From Alkalitalea saponilacus (GTDB lineage Bacteria > Bacteroidota > Bacteroidia > Bacteroidales > Marinilabiliaceae): DNA of 64,000 bases. The stretch covers positions 62,001 through 126,000 of the forward strand of contig NZ_FUYV01000001.1 in NCBI RefSeq assembly GCF_900168165.1. The letters run 5' to 3'. The position numbers and the translations under genes were made by a program. The notes beneath the pieces were generated by a model. It did no database searches and was not told the origin of the DNA. It saw nothing but the letters and a program-made list of their open reading frames with translations. Position 1 is the first letter of the stretch; each line of letters begins with the position of its first letter. This document shows, piece after piece, positions 8,688 through 17,535 of this stretch.

Positions 8688-10394
8688 CTATTTCATTGCT
8701 CTTCTAGAAGCTGATTCAGTTAACGCTTCAGAAACATTAATCGCATAGTCTCCAAGTTTTTCACATTCAGAGAAAATATCATTGAATAATATCCCAGCCT
8801 CATAAGAGTAAACTTCCTTTGAAAGGTTATCAAGGTGCTCAGCTTTAAGTTGATTGCGGTAATTATTGATTTGCTCTTCAACTTGCATAGCTTTACCCAA
8901 ATTTATATTGCTCTCATCCTTATCAAGATTCTCCCGCATGATTTCCAGTGACTCCTCAACCAGATTAAACATCAGTTCAAGTTTTTGCATCGCCTCCTCG
9001 TTAAAGGTAATCTTCTTTTCCCTCATGCGGTTCACCGATCGTGCAAGGTTGAAATTACAATCGCCAATACTTTCAAGGTCACCAACCAATTTAAGCATTG
9101 AACGCATCCGCTGCTGACCGTTAACACTCATTTTATATTGTGATATCTGGCTCAGGTAGTTGGTTATTTCCACCTCTACGTTATCACAAATCCCTTCGTA
9201 TTTTTGAACTTTGGTTAACAGCTTGTTATATTTCTTATCGGTGGGCTCTTTCAACATCTTTCTGAAAAAACCAAACATCTTTGTAGAATGCTTTGCAAAA
9301 AACTGCACCTCTTTTTTCGCCTGAAGCAATGATAGTTCAGGAGTTGACAACATGCCCGTGGTAATGTATTTAAGCCTGAACTCTTCTTCTGAATCCTTAA
9401 CTTTTTGAGGAACAAGCTTAACTACAATTTTTTGCAACAGCGGAGTGAACCAGATAAATATGGAAACATTTAATACATTAAAGACAGTATGAAACAGTGC
9501 AAGCGCCGTTGGTATAGCAGCAGCACTATCCATTCCCATTCCTCCCGGACTAGTAACAAATCTCAAAATGGCATCAGCAAATGAGTTAAACACCATCAAC
9601 ATCCACAAAATACCCAGCACATTAATGATAAAATGAATCCTTGCTGCACGTTTTGCACTGATGTTTCCTACGCTTGCCGCAATATTGGCGGTAATGGTTG
9701 TCCCAATGTTCTCTCCCAGCACCATGGCAGCAGCAAACTGGAATTCAATCCACCCCTGACTGATCATAACAAAAGTTAGAGCCATAGTCGCCGATGAAGA
9801 TTGAATGACCACCGTTAGGAGAGTTCCAATCATCAGGAAAATCAAAATAGAGCCAAATCCCAGATCTGAGAATCCTTCCACAAATGCCATGATCTCGGGA
9901 TTTTCTCTGATATTAGGCACGCTGTCTTTCATAAAGTCGAGACCTAAAAACAGCAATGCAAAACCTACGAGAAACTCACCCCAGCTTCGACGAACCATTG
10001 CCTTCGAAAAAATCAGAGGTATCCCAATGGCAATCATTGGCAATGAATAGTCACTAATTTGAAATTTAAATCCAAAAACGGAAATCATCCAGCCGGTAAA
10101 AGTAGTTCCAATGTTGGCACCCATAATTACGCCAATGGATTCCTTTAAGGTAATCAGTCCTGCATTAACAAATCCTACAAGCATTACCGTTGTGGCTGTT
10201 GAAGATTGAACCACTATAGTAACAAAAATTCCTGTCAGTAGCCCAAAGAAACGATTGGAGGTCATAGCTGACAGGATGCTTCTCATTTTTGAACCGGCCA
10301 CTCTCTGAAGTGATTCACTCATCATCTTCATTCCGTAGAGGAACATCCCCAGAGAGCCTACCAGCGTTAGAAAATCGAACAATGTATAATTCAT
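8688..10394 (-). CDS. Na/Pi cotransporter family protein with PhoU-like C-terminus
   Basis: 568 residues. The membrane half carries two inverted NptA/SLC34-type repeats: QSSTATT and GANIGTT in the first, QSSSATM and GENIGTT in the second. Residues ~350-568 are a soluble helical PhoU-like domain. The family imports phosphate with sodium, or regulates phosphate flux; the exact role of the PhoU-fused form is unsettled. Its -7 element, TATTTTTG on the minus strand at 10458-10465, lies about 64 nt upstream. Confidence 0.93.
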   Translation of the reverse strand: MNYTLFDFLTLVGSLGMFLYGMKMMSESLQRVAGSKMRSILSAMTSNRFFGLLTGIFVTIVVQSSTATTVMLVGFVNAGLITLKESIGVIMGANIGTTFTGWMISVFGFKFQISDYSLPMIAIGIPLIFSKAMVRRSWGEFLVGFALLFLGLDFMKDSVPNIRENPEIMAFVEGFSDLGFGSILIFLMIGTLLTVVIQSSSATMALTFVMISQGWIEFQFAAAMVLGENIGTTITANIAASVGNISAKRAARIHFIINVLGILWMLMVFNSFADAILRFVTSPGGMGMDSAAAIPTALALFHTVFNVLNVSIFIWFTPLLQKIVVKLVPQKVKDSEEEFRLKYITTGMLSTPELSLLQAKKEVQFFAKHSTKMFGFFRKMLKEPTDKKYNKLLTKVQKYEGICDNVEVEITNYLSQISQYKMSVNGQQRMRSMLKLVGDLESIGDCNFNLARSVNRMREKKITFNEEAMQKLELMFNLVEESLEIMRENLDKDESNINLGKAMQVEEQINNYRNQLKAEHLDNLSKEVYSYEAGILFNDIFSECEKLGDYAINVSEALTESASRRAMK

Positions 10395-10696
10395 TCTAAT
10401 ATTATTTACAGCACTAATTTAAAACGGCTTAACGTTATACGATCTGTTTTTCGGCCACAAAAATACGCTTTTTTTTAAACCATGTAAGTAATTGGCAATT
10501 TTTTCTTAACAACAATTACACATGTATAATATTTATACAGGCAACACCTTCTTTTTTATTGTAAACTTTGTAAAACCATTTTCAATTTCGCAATTTTACA
10601 CTCATGGGTTGTATAGGTGGTATTCGGTAATAGAATTTTGTAAATGTTTACCATGAAAATAACATCCAATTACAATCAAACTCAAAATGTGACACA
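10395..10696. other. Divergent intergenic region, 302 bp
   Basis: Very AT-rich spacer between the Na/Pi gene (minus) and the SDR gene (plus). A minus-strand -7 element lies at 10458-10465. On the plus strand only imperfect elements are seen (ending TTTTG at about 10639). No RNA gene, ORF or repeat was recognised. Confidence 0.5.
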
Positions 10697-11512
10697 ATGA
10701 CCAGACAATATAGAGATACTTATGCTCTGATTACCGGTGCCAGTCAAGGGTTAGGAAAATATTTGGCCATCGAGCTGTCTGAGCGGAAATATAATACAAT
10801 TTTAGTTGCTTTACCTAAAGAAAATATTCATGAGGTGGCAGATTTGTGCCGCAAAAACGGCACAAAATCGGTGATTTACGAAATCGATTTAACCAATAAA
10901 CAGAACATTCTTCAATTAACCCATTGGGTAAATGATAATTATGATCTTTCCATACTTGTAAACAATGCCGGACTAGGTGGTACCAGATCATTTGTAGATT
11001 CAGATGTAGATTATATTGACAACATTATCCAACTTAATATTAGAGCGCTGACGCTGATTACCCATCAGTTGTTGCCCAATCTTCTGAAACAGGAAAACGG
11101 GTACATATTAAATGTCTCAAGTATGGCATCCTTTAGCCCCATTGGTTATAAAACAGTTTACCCCGCATCTAAAAAGTTTGTTCAGTCGTTCACTCTCGGG
11201 CTGAACCAGGAATTAAAAAACAGCAATGTTTTTGCAAGTGTGGTTCACCCGGGTCCCATGAAAACAAACCAAAGCGTAACGCAAAGAATCGAAAACCAGG
11301 GGTGGATAGGCCGCTTAGGGCTGATGTCGCCGGAAATGGTGGCAAAAAAAGCCATTTGCAATTTATTGAAAAAAAAGCCCTTGATATTACTTGGTTGGTC
11401 AAATAGAATTAACTGGTTACTTTTGGTATTAACTCCGCGAAATATAAAGCTACCGTTGCTGACCAGGGCGGTAAAACGGGAAATTGTTGCAGCTAAAAAA
11501 ACGGTTAAGTGA
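10697..11512 (+). CDS. Short-chain dehydrogenase/reductase (classical SDR)
   Basis: 271 residues with the Rossmann cofactor motif TGASQGLG near the N-terminus, the structural NNAG motif, and the active-site Ser plus Tyr-x-x-x-Lys (YPASK). The last 60 residues are hydrophobic and basic (NRINWLLLVLTPRNIK), suggesting membrane association, as in SDRs acting on lipids. The substrate is unknown. The TGA stop shares one base with the ATG of the next gene, so translational coupling to the epimerase-like protein is likely and the two may act in one pathway. Confidence 0.85.
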   Translation: MTRQYRDTYALITGASQGLGKYLAIELSERKYNTILVALPKENIHEVADLCRKNGTKSVIYEIDLTNKQNILQLTHWVNDNYDLSILVNNAGLGGTRSFVDSDVDYIDNIIQLNIRALTLITHQLLPNLLKQENGYILNVSSMASFSPIGYKTVYPASKKFVQSFTLGLNQELKNSNVFASVVHPGPMKTNQSVTQRIENQGWIGRLGLMSPEMVAKKAICNLLKKKPLILLGWSNRINWLLLVLTPRNIKLPLLTRAVKREIVAAKKTVK

Positions 11513-12516
11513 TGCAAAATATTCTGGTAACAGGAGCCAATGGGTTATTGGCAACAAACATCATTAAGCTTTTAATTGAAAAAGGTTATTCTGTAATCGG
11601 GCTGCTTCGAAGAGCGGAAAGCTATATTGGAATGACTGATAAAAAACTCACCCTCGTAGAGGGTGACTTCACAAATAGCTCTACGCTGGATAGAATTCTT
11701 CCCCAATGTGATGCCGTTATTCATGCTGCAGCATTAACTTCTCAGGGAATCTCATCGTACCAACCATATTATGAGATAAATGTAAAAGCCACCGAAAGCC
11801 TTGTAAAATCATCAATCAAACACCAGGTTAAGAAATTTATTTACGTAAGTACCGCCAATGTTTTTGGTTATGGAACCAAAACAAGCCCGGGAAACGAAAC
11901 CAGACCGCAAAAACATCCATTCACTTTATCCAATTATGCTAAAAGTAAGGCCGAATCTGAAAAACGAATGGCGATATATTCAGGCAAAATTGACATAATA
12001 ACCGTTAACCCAACATTTTTGCTGGGTGCTTATGACGGAAAGCCATCCAGCGGAAGAATTATTTTAATGGCGCTGAGAAAAAAAATAATTTTTTACCCCC
12101 CCGGGGGTAAAAACTTTATTCATGTGGAAGATGCCGCTGAAGGAGTTATTAAAGCGATGAAAATCGGGAAACCAAATGAAAATTATCTTCTTGCGGGTGA
12201 GAACCTGAGCTATTATGAGTTTTTGAAAAAACTCATAAACATCACTGGCCAAAAATCTATTCTGGTTAGAATTCCTTCGTTAGTCCTTAAAATCGCAGGT
12301 TTTTTTGGGTCGCTTCTTCAAAAATCTGGAATTGCAGCAGATTTAAATCTGGTTAATGCCAAAATTTTAACCATTGAAAATTATTACAGCAATGATAAAG
12401 CTGAAAAAAATCTGGGATTAAAAGTGCGCCCAATTGAAATGGCCATCAACGATTCCATCAACTGGTTTTCAAATCAAGAAAAAAACCGGAAAAACAATAA
12501 AAAAAACATGCAATAA
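11512..12516 (+). CDS. NAD(P)-dependent epimerase/dehydratase (extended SDR)
   Basis: 334 residues from ATG 11512 (GTG at 11509 is an alternative). The Rossmann motif reads TGANGLLA, a variant of the usual TGATGFLG; the catalytic Tyr-x-x-x-Lys is YAKSK. It resembles the dihydroflavonol-reductase/3-beta-HSD-like branch, which often acts on lipids or small ketones rather than nucleotide sugars; the substrate is not known. It shares a base with the upstream SDR stop codon. A palindrome, ACCCCCCC/GGGGGT flanked by TTTT/AAAA, lies inside the gene at 12091-12112. Confidence 0.85.
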   Translation: MQNILVTGANGLLATNIIKLLIEKGYSVIGLLRRAESYIGMTDKKLTLVEGDFTNSSTLDRILPQCDAVIHAAALTSQGISSYQPYYEINVKATESLVKSSIKHQVKKFIYVSTANVFGYGTKTSPGNETRPQKHPFTLSNYAKSKAESEKRMAIYSGKIDIITVNPTFLLGAYDGKPSSGRIILMALRKKIIFYPPGGKNFIHVEDAAEGVIKAMKIGKPNENYLLAGENLSYYEFLKKLINITGQKSILVRIPSLVLKIAGFFGSLLQKSGIAADLNLVNAKILTIENYYSNDKAEKNLGLKVRPIEMAINDSINWFSNQEKNRKNNKKNMQ

Positions 12517-12589
12517 ACAACCAAGCCTAGCGTTTGCAGTATATTCCAATTATCTTTACAGTATCGAATCTGACAAAACAACAAAGAAT

Positions 12590-13192
12590 ATGAAAAGTAT
12601 TTGGCGTATTATTCTTCCGTTTGTGGCTTTTATCTTAAACATAGGCATTGTTGTCGCAAACCCTAACAGACCATATATAACCGATTCATCCATCCAGGAA
12701 CAGTTGGATTTTATAATCAATCAGTCGTCTCGATGGGAGCAATACAGAATGGTGCCCGAAAGATGGCTAAACCAGCTTAACACCAACACTGTCGATACAC
12801 TAAGTTATAAAAACAACCACATCAGGACACTGAATTCGACCATATTCAGTCAAAAATCAGAAATAGAACAGTTAAGTAAAGAATTGAACGATACCCGGGA
12901 AAAATTGTCACAGGCTGAAAGAGCCCGTGATGCATTCAGCCTGGTTGGAATATCCATGCACAAGAGATTCTTTCTGAGTCTGGTTATATTTACGATGACA
13001 GGAATATTACTATTAGCCGTGTTCATATTCCTTTTATACAAAAAAAATCTTGAGACGATCAGTAAAACCAAGCACGAGCTGAATAATTTGAAGGACGATT
13101 TCGAAGAATATCGTCAGAAGGCCCGAAAGAAGCAGGAAGATCTTGTTGTGCAACATCATCGGGAAATACAAAAACTTAAGGGAATGGGCTAA
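12590..13192 (+). CDS. Secreted/membrane coiled-coil protein, unknown function
   Basis: 200 residues from ATG 12590; the frame runs back to 12434 but that part overlaps the epimerase gene. A signal-peptide-like N-terminus (MKSIWRIILPFVAF..., ending near VVA) is followed by a polar region. A coiled coil of about 35 residues comes next, then one transmembrane segment (FFLSLVIFTMTGILLLAVFIF, ~124-145) and a second charged coiled coil to the C-terminus. The family is not recognised. The topology suggests two helical arms on opposite sides of the inner membrane. Confidence 0.7.
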   Translation: MKSIWRIILPFVAFILNIGIVVANPNRPYITDSSIQEQLDFIINQSSRWEQYRMVPERWLNQLNTNTVDTLSYKNNHIRTLNSTIFSQKSEIEQLSKELNDTREKLSQAERARDAFSLVGISMHKRFFLSLVIFTMTGILLLAVFIFLLYKKNLETISKTKHELNNLKDDFEEYRQKARKKQEDLVVQHHREIQKLKGMG

Positions 13193-13377
13193 AATAAATC
13201 AATCGACCCCGATAAATAGTGTATTATAAATCAAAAGAGGCTTCTAACTAAGAGAAAAACTCACACTTGTTGCATATAGGAAATGTTTGACACACGCAAG
13301 ATACACTTAACTCCCAACAAGTCAACACCAAGCATAATTTTATATCCGTATTTTCTATTTATTTACCAATAAAAGAT

Positions 13378-13385
13378 TAACTTTG
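13378..13385 (+). promoter_or_regulatory. -7 element of the parAB promoter
   Basis: TAACTTTG fits TAnnTTTG, 60 nt before the parA ATG. Just downstream, CGTCAAA (13391-13397) and TTTGACG (13415-13421) form a 7-bp inverted repeat that could be an operator. Confidence 0.45.
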
Positions 13386-13444
13386 GCTTTCGTCAAAAAA
13401 TAACTTTTTATTACTTTGACGTACCAAATTTAAACATCTGTTTT

Positions 13445-14242
13445 ATGGCAAAAATTATAGCTCTCGCGAATCAAAAGGGAGGTGTTGGTAAAACCACAAC
13501 AGCAATTAACCTTGCTGCCAGTCTGGCAGTTCTGGAATACAGCGTGTTAGTTGTTGATGCAGATCCACAGGCCAATGCAACTTCTGGTTTAGGCTTTGAT
13601 CTTAACAACATTGAGAACAGCATATACGAATGTATTGTTGACAAGGTTGATACTCAAAAAGCCATCCTGAAAGCAGAAATAGACCATTTATACCTGCTCC
13701 CTTCCCATATTGATCTGGTTGGAGCCGAGATCGAAATGCTAAACATGCCCAAAAGAGAGTATGTATTAAAGGAAGTGCTGGAAAAGGTTCGCAATGATTA
13801 TGATTTCATCCTGGTCGACTGCTCTCCGTCGTTGGGATTAATAACTGTAAACGCCTTAACAGCATCCGATTCGGTAATCATTCCTGTTCAGTGCGAATAT
13901 TTTGCTCTTGAAGGACTTGGAAAACTTCTGAACACCATTAAAATCATACAAAACAGATTAAACCCTGAACTCGAAATTGAAGGCTTCCTTTTAACCATGT
14001 ATGATTCTCGCCTACGACTATCAAATCAGGTGGTTGAAGAGGTTCAAACTCACTTTCAGGAAATGGTTTTTGAAACCCTTATTACCCGCAACATTAAACT
14101 GAGTGAAGCACCCAGCTACGGAAAAGCAGTTGTTATGTACGACGCCGCATCAAAAGGTGCTACCAACTATTTAAATCTGGCGCGTGAATTGTTACAAAAA
14201 AACAATATGACACGCATGGACAATAAAGATAAAATCATTTAA
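13445..14242 (+). CDS. parA: Chromosome-partitioning ATPase ParA (Soj)
   Basis: 265-residue deviant-Walker ATPase: KGGVGKTT at residues 11-18 and VDADPQANAT around 38-47 are the P-loop and A' motifs. With ParB it segregates chromosomal origins and helps position the replication machinery. The length and absence of an N-terminal DNA-binding domain mark the chromosomal type. parB follows after 20 nt. Chromosomal parAB usually lies near the replication origin, but no dnaA, rnpA or DnaA-box cluster is in the window. Confidence 0.96.
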   Translation: MAKIIALANQKGGVGKTTTAINLAASLAVLEYSVLVVDADPQANATSGLGFDLNNIENSIYECIVDKVDTQKAILKAEIDHLYLLPSHIDLVGAEIEMLNMPKREYVLKEVLEKVRNDYDFILVDCSPSLGLITVNALTASDSVIIPVQCEYFALEGLGKLLNTIKIIQNRLNPELEIEGFLLTMYDSRLRLSNQVVEEVQTHFQEMVFETLITRNIKLSEAPSYGKAVVMYDAASKGATNYLNLARELLQKNNMTRMDNKDKII

Positions 14243-14262
14243 ATATCACTTTATCATAAAAG

Positions 14263-15147
14263 ATGGCAAAAAAAAGTGCTTTAGGACGAGGATTAGGAGC
14301 TTTAATTGACAACACCGAAGATGTACGCAAAAGCCGTCCGGCTGCTTCAATTATGGAAATTGAAATTTCAAAAATTGAAGCCAACCCATGGCAGCCGCGT
14401 TCACATTTTGACGAGGAACGACTGAATGAACTGGCCTTATCCATCAAAGGTGTTGGCATTGTTCAGCCGCTTACGTTAAGAAAAATAAGCGATGACAGCT
14501 ATCAGATCATCGCCGGTGAACGTCGTTTCAGAGCAGCCAAACTGGCCGGATTAAACAGAGTGCCTGCCTATGTTCGCGACGCAGAAGACGATACCATGCT
14601 GGAATTGGCGCTGGTTGAAAACATCCAACGTGAAGATCTGGATCCGATTGAAGTTGCCATTAGTTATCAGCGTCTTATGGAGGAGTGTAAACTCACACAG
14701 GAAAGCCTTTCAGATAAAGTGGGTAAGAAAAGATCCACCATTGCCAACTATTTACGTTTACTAAAACTTCCGGCTGAAATTCAATTGGGATTGCGTGAGC
14801 GACAGATTTCAATGGGTCATGCAAGAGCCATCATCAACGTTGAGAATCCAAAAATCCAGATTCGTATTTTCAACGAAACCATTGATAACGATTACTCGGT
14901 TCGTAAAGTTGAAGAAATGGTTCGTAAAGCTGCTTCAGGAGAAATTGAGGAAAAGCCGGTTGAAAAACCTGCCACAGTGCAAACTAACCCTGAATATGAC
15001 GAATTGAAACAACAGCTGTCGAATTTCTTTAAAACAAACATTCAGTTTTCCAGAAACGACAAAGGCAACGGAAAAATCATCATCCCTTTCCGGTCTGATG
15101 AGGAACTGGAAAAGATCATTTCCATTCTGGATAAAAAGAAGGAGTGA
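14263..15147 (+). CDS. parB: Chromosome-partitioning protein ParB (Spo0J)
   Basis: 294-residue CTP-dependent DNA clamp that loads at parS. The N-terminal ParA-contact region (KKSALGRGLGALI) precedes the CTPase/nuclease-fold motif GERRFRAAKLAGL (85-97) and ENIQREDLDP. The helix-turn-helix follows (LTQESLSDKVGKKRSTIANYLRLL), then a linker and the C-terminal dimerisation domain. No canonical parS site was spotted in the window. The DUF5683 gene starts 22 nt downstream. Confidence 0.96.
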   Translation: MAKKSALGRGLGALIDNTEDVRKSRPAASIMEIEISKIEANPWQPRSHFDEERLNELALSIKGVGIVQPLTLRKISDDSYQIIAGERRFRAAKLAGLNRVPAYVRDAEDDTMLELALVENIQREDLDPIEVAISYQRLMEECKLTQESLSDKVGKKRSTIANYLRLLKLPAEIQLGLRERQISMGHARAIINVENPKIQIRIFNETIDNDYSVRKVEEMVRKAASGEIEEKPVEKPATVQTNPEYDELKQQLSNFFKTNIQFSRNDKGNGKIIIPFRSDEELEKIISILDKKKE

Positions 15148-15169
15148 AAAAAGTAATTTTATTCGCCAG

Positions 15170-15808
15170 GTGAGTATATTTAAACAAAGAATCGGGTTTC
15201 CGGTCATCATTCTTTTAATGATGCCGGTATTAATTGAAGGACAGGCGGCTGATACAACAGACTTCGTTTCAAACGAAGTCTATCTTTATGACTTCTATCC
15301 CGAAGAGTATCATCATTCACCTCATAAAGCAACACTCTATTCCGCGGTTCTACCCGGATTGGGCCAAATCTACAATGATAAATACTGGAAAGTTCCCCTG
15401 TTATATGCAGGAATTGGAGGCGTTGTGTATGGAATCTCATTTAACACGACTTATTACAACAGGTACCGATCGGCATATCGTGATTTTCTGATCCGGGATC
15501 CGGGAAACACCAGCTATGAAAGATTTATTCCTCCAACACTTACAATTGACGATGTACACGGTCGTTATGCTGAATGGTTTCAAAGAGCTTTACAAAATAA
15601 ACGCCGCAGATATAAAAGAGACCGAGATTTGAGTTATATTGGTCTTGCTGCCATCTATTTGGCTAACATCATAGATGCGGCAGTTGACGCACATTTTTAC
15701 GATTTTGATATCAGTGATGACCTGTCATTTAGTCTTGAACCGGTACTGCTTCAACCATACCCTGAGTCAAATGCCATTCCCGCGTTACAACTTCAAATCA
15801 GGTTTTAA
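15170..15808 (+). CDS. DUF5683 domain protein
   Basis: 212 residues if GTG 15170 is the start. This gives a plausible signal peptide (MSIFKQRIGFPVIILLMMPVLIEGQA) and begins just after parB. ATG 15218 leaves almost no signal, and ATG 15098 lies inside parB. The DUF5683 core is visible as HSPHKATLYSAVLPGLGQIYNDKYWKVPLLYAGIGG, with further hydrophobic segments. The family is a Bacteroidota membrane/envelope protein routinely found after parAB; its function is unknown. A perfect palindrome sits in its 5' coding part at 15259-15281. Confidence 0.82.
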   Translation: MSIFKQRIGFPVIILLMMPVLIEGQAADTTDFVSNEVYLYDFYPEEYHHSPHKATLYSAVLPGLGQIYNDKYWKVPLLYAGIGGVVYGISFNTTYYNRYRSAYRDFLIRDPGNTSYERFIPPTLTIDDVHGRYAEWFQRALQNKRRRYKRDRDLSYIGLAAIYLANIIDAAVDAHFYDFDISDDLSFSLEPVLLQPYPESNAIPALQLQIRF

Positions 15809-15904
15809 CCAAATAAAACATTGTACGATATAACAATATATGGCACAATATCGTTTTCTGTAGTAAATTGCAATAATTTTTATGAACCACAAACAAGGAG
15901 TTTT

Positions 15905-17443
15905 ATGAAGACATATATTTTAATTATGCTCTTTACTTTAGGAATGACAGCTGGCGTTTATGCAAGCACCTCTTCCAGCAACGTAAAGACAACCGACGCA
16001 GAGAGAGAAGCTTTTGTTACATCGCTTGACAGCATGGTTAATCTTTGGCACGTACGATCTGCATCATCCCTTGATATGGTGCTTGATACCATCATTAAAT
16101 CAAGGGAAATGCTGGTTGATGAAATTCCCGACTCGGTTTATATTCAACGACTGGCGGATATTAACTCTCCCATTTATTATCCCTTTAACAGCCAGGTAAA
16201 GGCCTACATTCAACTGTATACACAAAGAAGAAGAACCCAGATGGAAAACATGCTGGGACTATCGGAACACTATTTCCCAATCTTTGAAGCAGCACTTGAT
16301 GCCCGTAACCTTCCTCTTGAATTAAAGTATCTTCCTGTGGTTGAGTCGGCATTAAATCCAAGAGCTTTGTCACGTGCCGGAGCTTCAGGGATTTGGCAGT
16401 TTATGTATCACACTGGCAAACATTATGGACTGAATGTAAATTCATATATAGATGAACGTCGTGATCCGGTTAAAGCTTCCGAAGCTGCAGCAGATTTCCT
16501 GTCAGATTTATACGACATATACGGAGATTGGCATCTTGTACTGGCAGCATATAATTGCGGACCGGGAAATGTAAACCGGGCCATACGTCGCTCAGGCGGT
16601 CAGCGCGATTTCTGGGCCATCTATTATCGTCTGCCCCGTGAAACCAGGGGTTATGTTCCGGCTTTTATAGCTGCAACCTATGCATTCAAATACGCTGAAG
16701 AGCATAATTTACATGCCCGTCCCGTTCATTTTCCCGTTGCAACAGATACGGTCATGATCAGTCAGCCATTGCATTTTGAGCAAATTTCAGAGATGACAAA
16801 TATTCCAATAGAGTTCATTAGGGAGCTAAACCCGCAATATCGCAGGGATGTTATCCCGGCTCAAAACGCTTTGTATCCGTTGCGACTCGCTTTTGACCAA
16901 ACCACCATGTTTGCATCTATTGAAGACACCATTTACGCACATCGAAGAGAAGATTTTTTCCCCAACAACCAGCTTGTGATAGCGCCATCAAGCGCAACCC
17001 ACTCAGTTGTTGCTCCGGCAGGAACAGTGCCCATTGAATATACTGTAAAATCAGGTGATGTCGTTGGTCTTATAGCTGAATGGTTTAACGTAAGAGCGTC
17101 AGATTTAAGGTATTGGAATAATATTAACCGTAACATAATCAGGGTTGGTCAGAGACTGACCATTTATGTACCTGCAAGTAGAGCAGATCATTTTCGTGCA
17201 ATCGCTGCACGACACATGGGACAACCAGTTCAGGCAGCAGCAGCCACGCCGGCTACTGCAACAGCATCGGCCGGAGACGATGCCAACTATGTATGGTACA
17301 CTGTGCGATCGGGAGATAACCTTTGGACCATTGCAAGACAATACCCGGGTGTTTCCAATGAAGATATCATGAGGCTTAATAACATTACCGATGCCGGACG
17401 AATCAGACCTGGTCAGAGACTAAGAATCAAACCAGCCATATAA
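15905..17443 (+). CDS. Membrane-bound/secreted lytic murein transglycosylase with two LysM domains (MltD-like)
   Basis: Cleaves peptidoglycan glycan strands. 512 residues from ATG 15905, preceded by an AGGAG ribosome site at 15895-15899, rare in this window. Signal peptide 1-20. The SLT domain has catalytic Glu147 in LPVVESAL, then GIWQFM and AAYNCGPGNVNRAI. Two LysM peptidoglycan-binding repeats lie near residues 378-423 and 466-511 (EYTVKSGDVV and WYTVRSGDNLW). The family location is the periplasm. It follows parAB-DUF5683, as in many Bacteroidota, and may link envelope remodelling to segregation. Confidence 0.93.
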   Translation: MKTYILIMLFTLGMTAGVYASTSSSNVKTTDAEREAFVTSLDSMVNLWHVRSASSLDMVLDTIIKSREMLVDEIPDSVYIQRLADINSPIYYPFNSQVKAYIQLYTQRRRTQMENMLGLSEHYFPIFEAALDARNLPLELKYLPVVESALNPRALSRAGASGIWQFMYHTGKHYGLNVNSYIDERRDPVKASEAAADFLSDLYDIYGDWHLVLAAYNCGPGNVNRAIRRSGGQRDFWAIYYRLPRETRGYVPAFIAATYAFKYAEEHNLHARPVHFPVATDTVMISQPLHFEQISEMTNIPIEFIRELNPQYRRDVIPAQNALYPLRLAFDQTTMFASIEDTIYAHRREDFFPNNQLVIAPSSATHSVVAPAGTVPIEYTVKSGDVVGLIAEWFNVRASDLRYWNNINRNIIRVGQRLTIYVPASRADHFRAIAARHMGQPVQAAAATPATATASAGDDANYVWYTVRSGDNLWTIARQYPGVSNEDIMRLNNITDAGRIRPGQRLRIKPAI

Positions 17444-17483
17444 TTTGCCGTTTCAGTATGACAGTTTTTCCGACATAGTATTG

Positions 17484-17533
17484 TGGCAAACTTTTTGCAA
17501 TCCAATGTTGGACAATTTTAAAAAAAGGAGGAG
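17484..17533 (+). promoter_or_regulatory. Sigma-54-like promoter plus strong Shine-Dalgarno
   Basis: TGGCA-N6-TTGCA (17484-17499) has GG at 17485-17486 and GC at 17497-17498 with exactly 10 nt between, the -24/-12 geometry of RpoN promoters. The expected start site near 17510 leaves a short leader with AAAGGAGGAG (17524-17533) directly before the yugP ATG at 17536. The match is by eye and RpoN is not in the window. Confidence 0.5.
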
Positions 17534-17535
17534 AT

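Noticed and set aside
15841-15855. Sigma-54 promoter before the lytic transglycosylase
   Set aside because: TGGCAC is present but the -12 dinucleotide at the right spacing is TT, not GC; kept only as a note.
13193-16371. Search for a canonical parS site (TGTTTCACGTGAAACA type) near parAB
   Set aside because: CACGTG occurs at several places (for example near 16371, 28350, 46877 and 52573) but none has the TGTTTC/GAAACA flanks.
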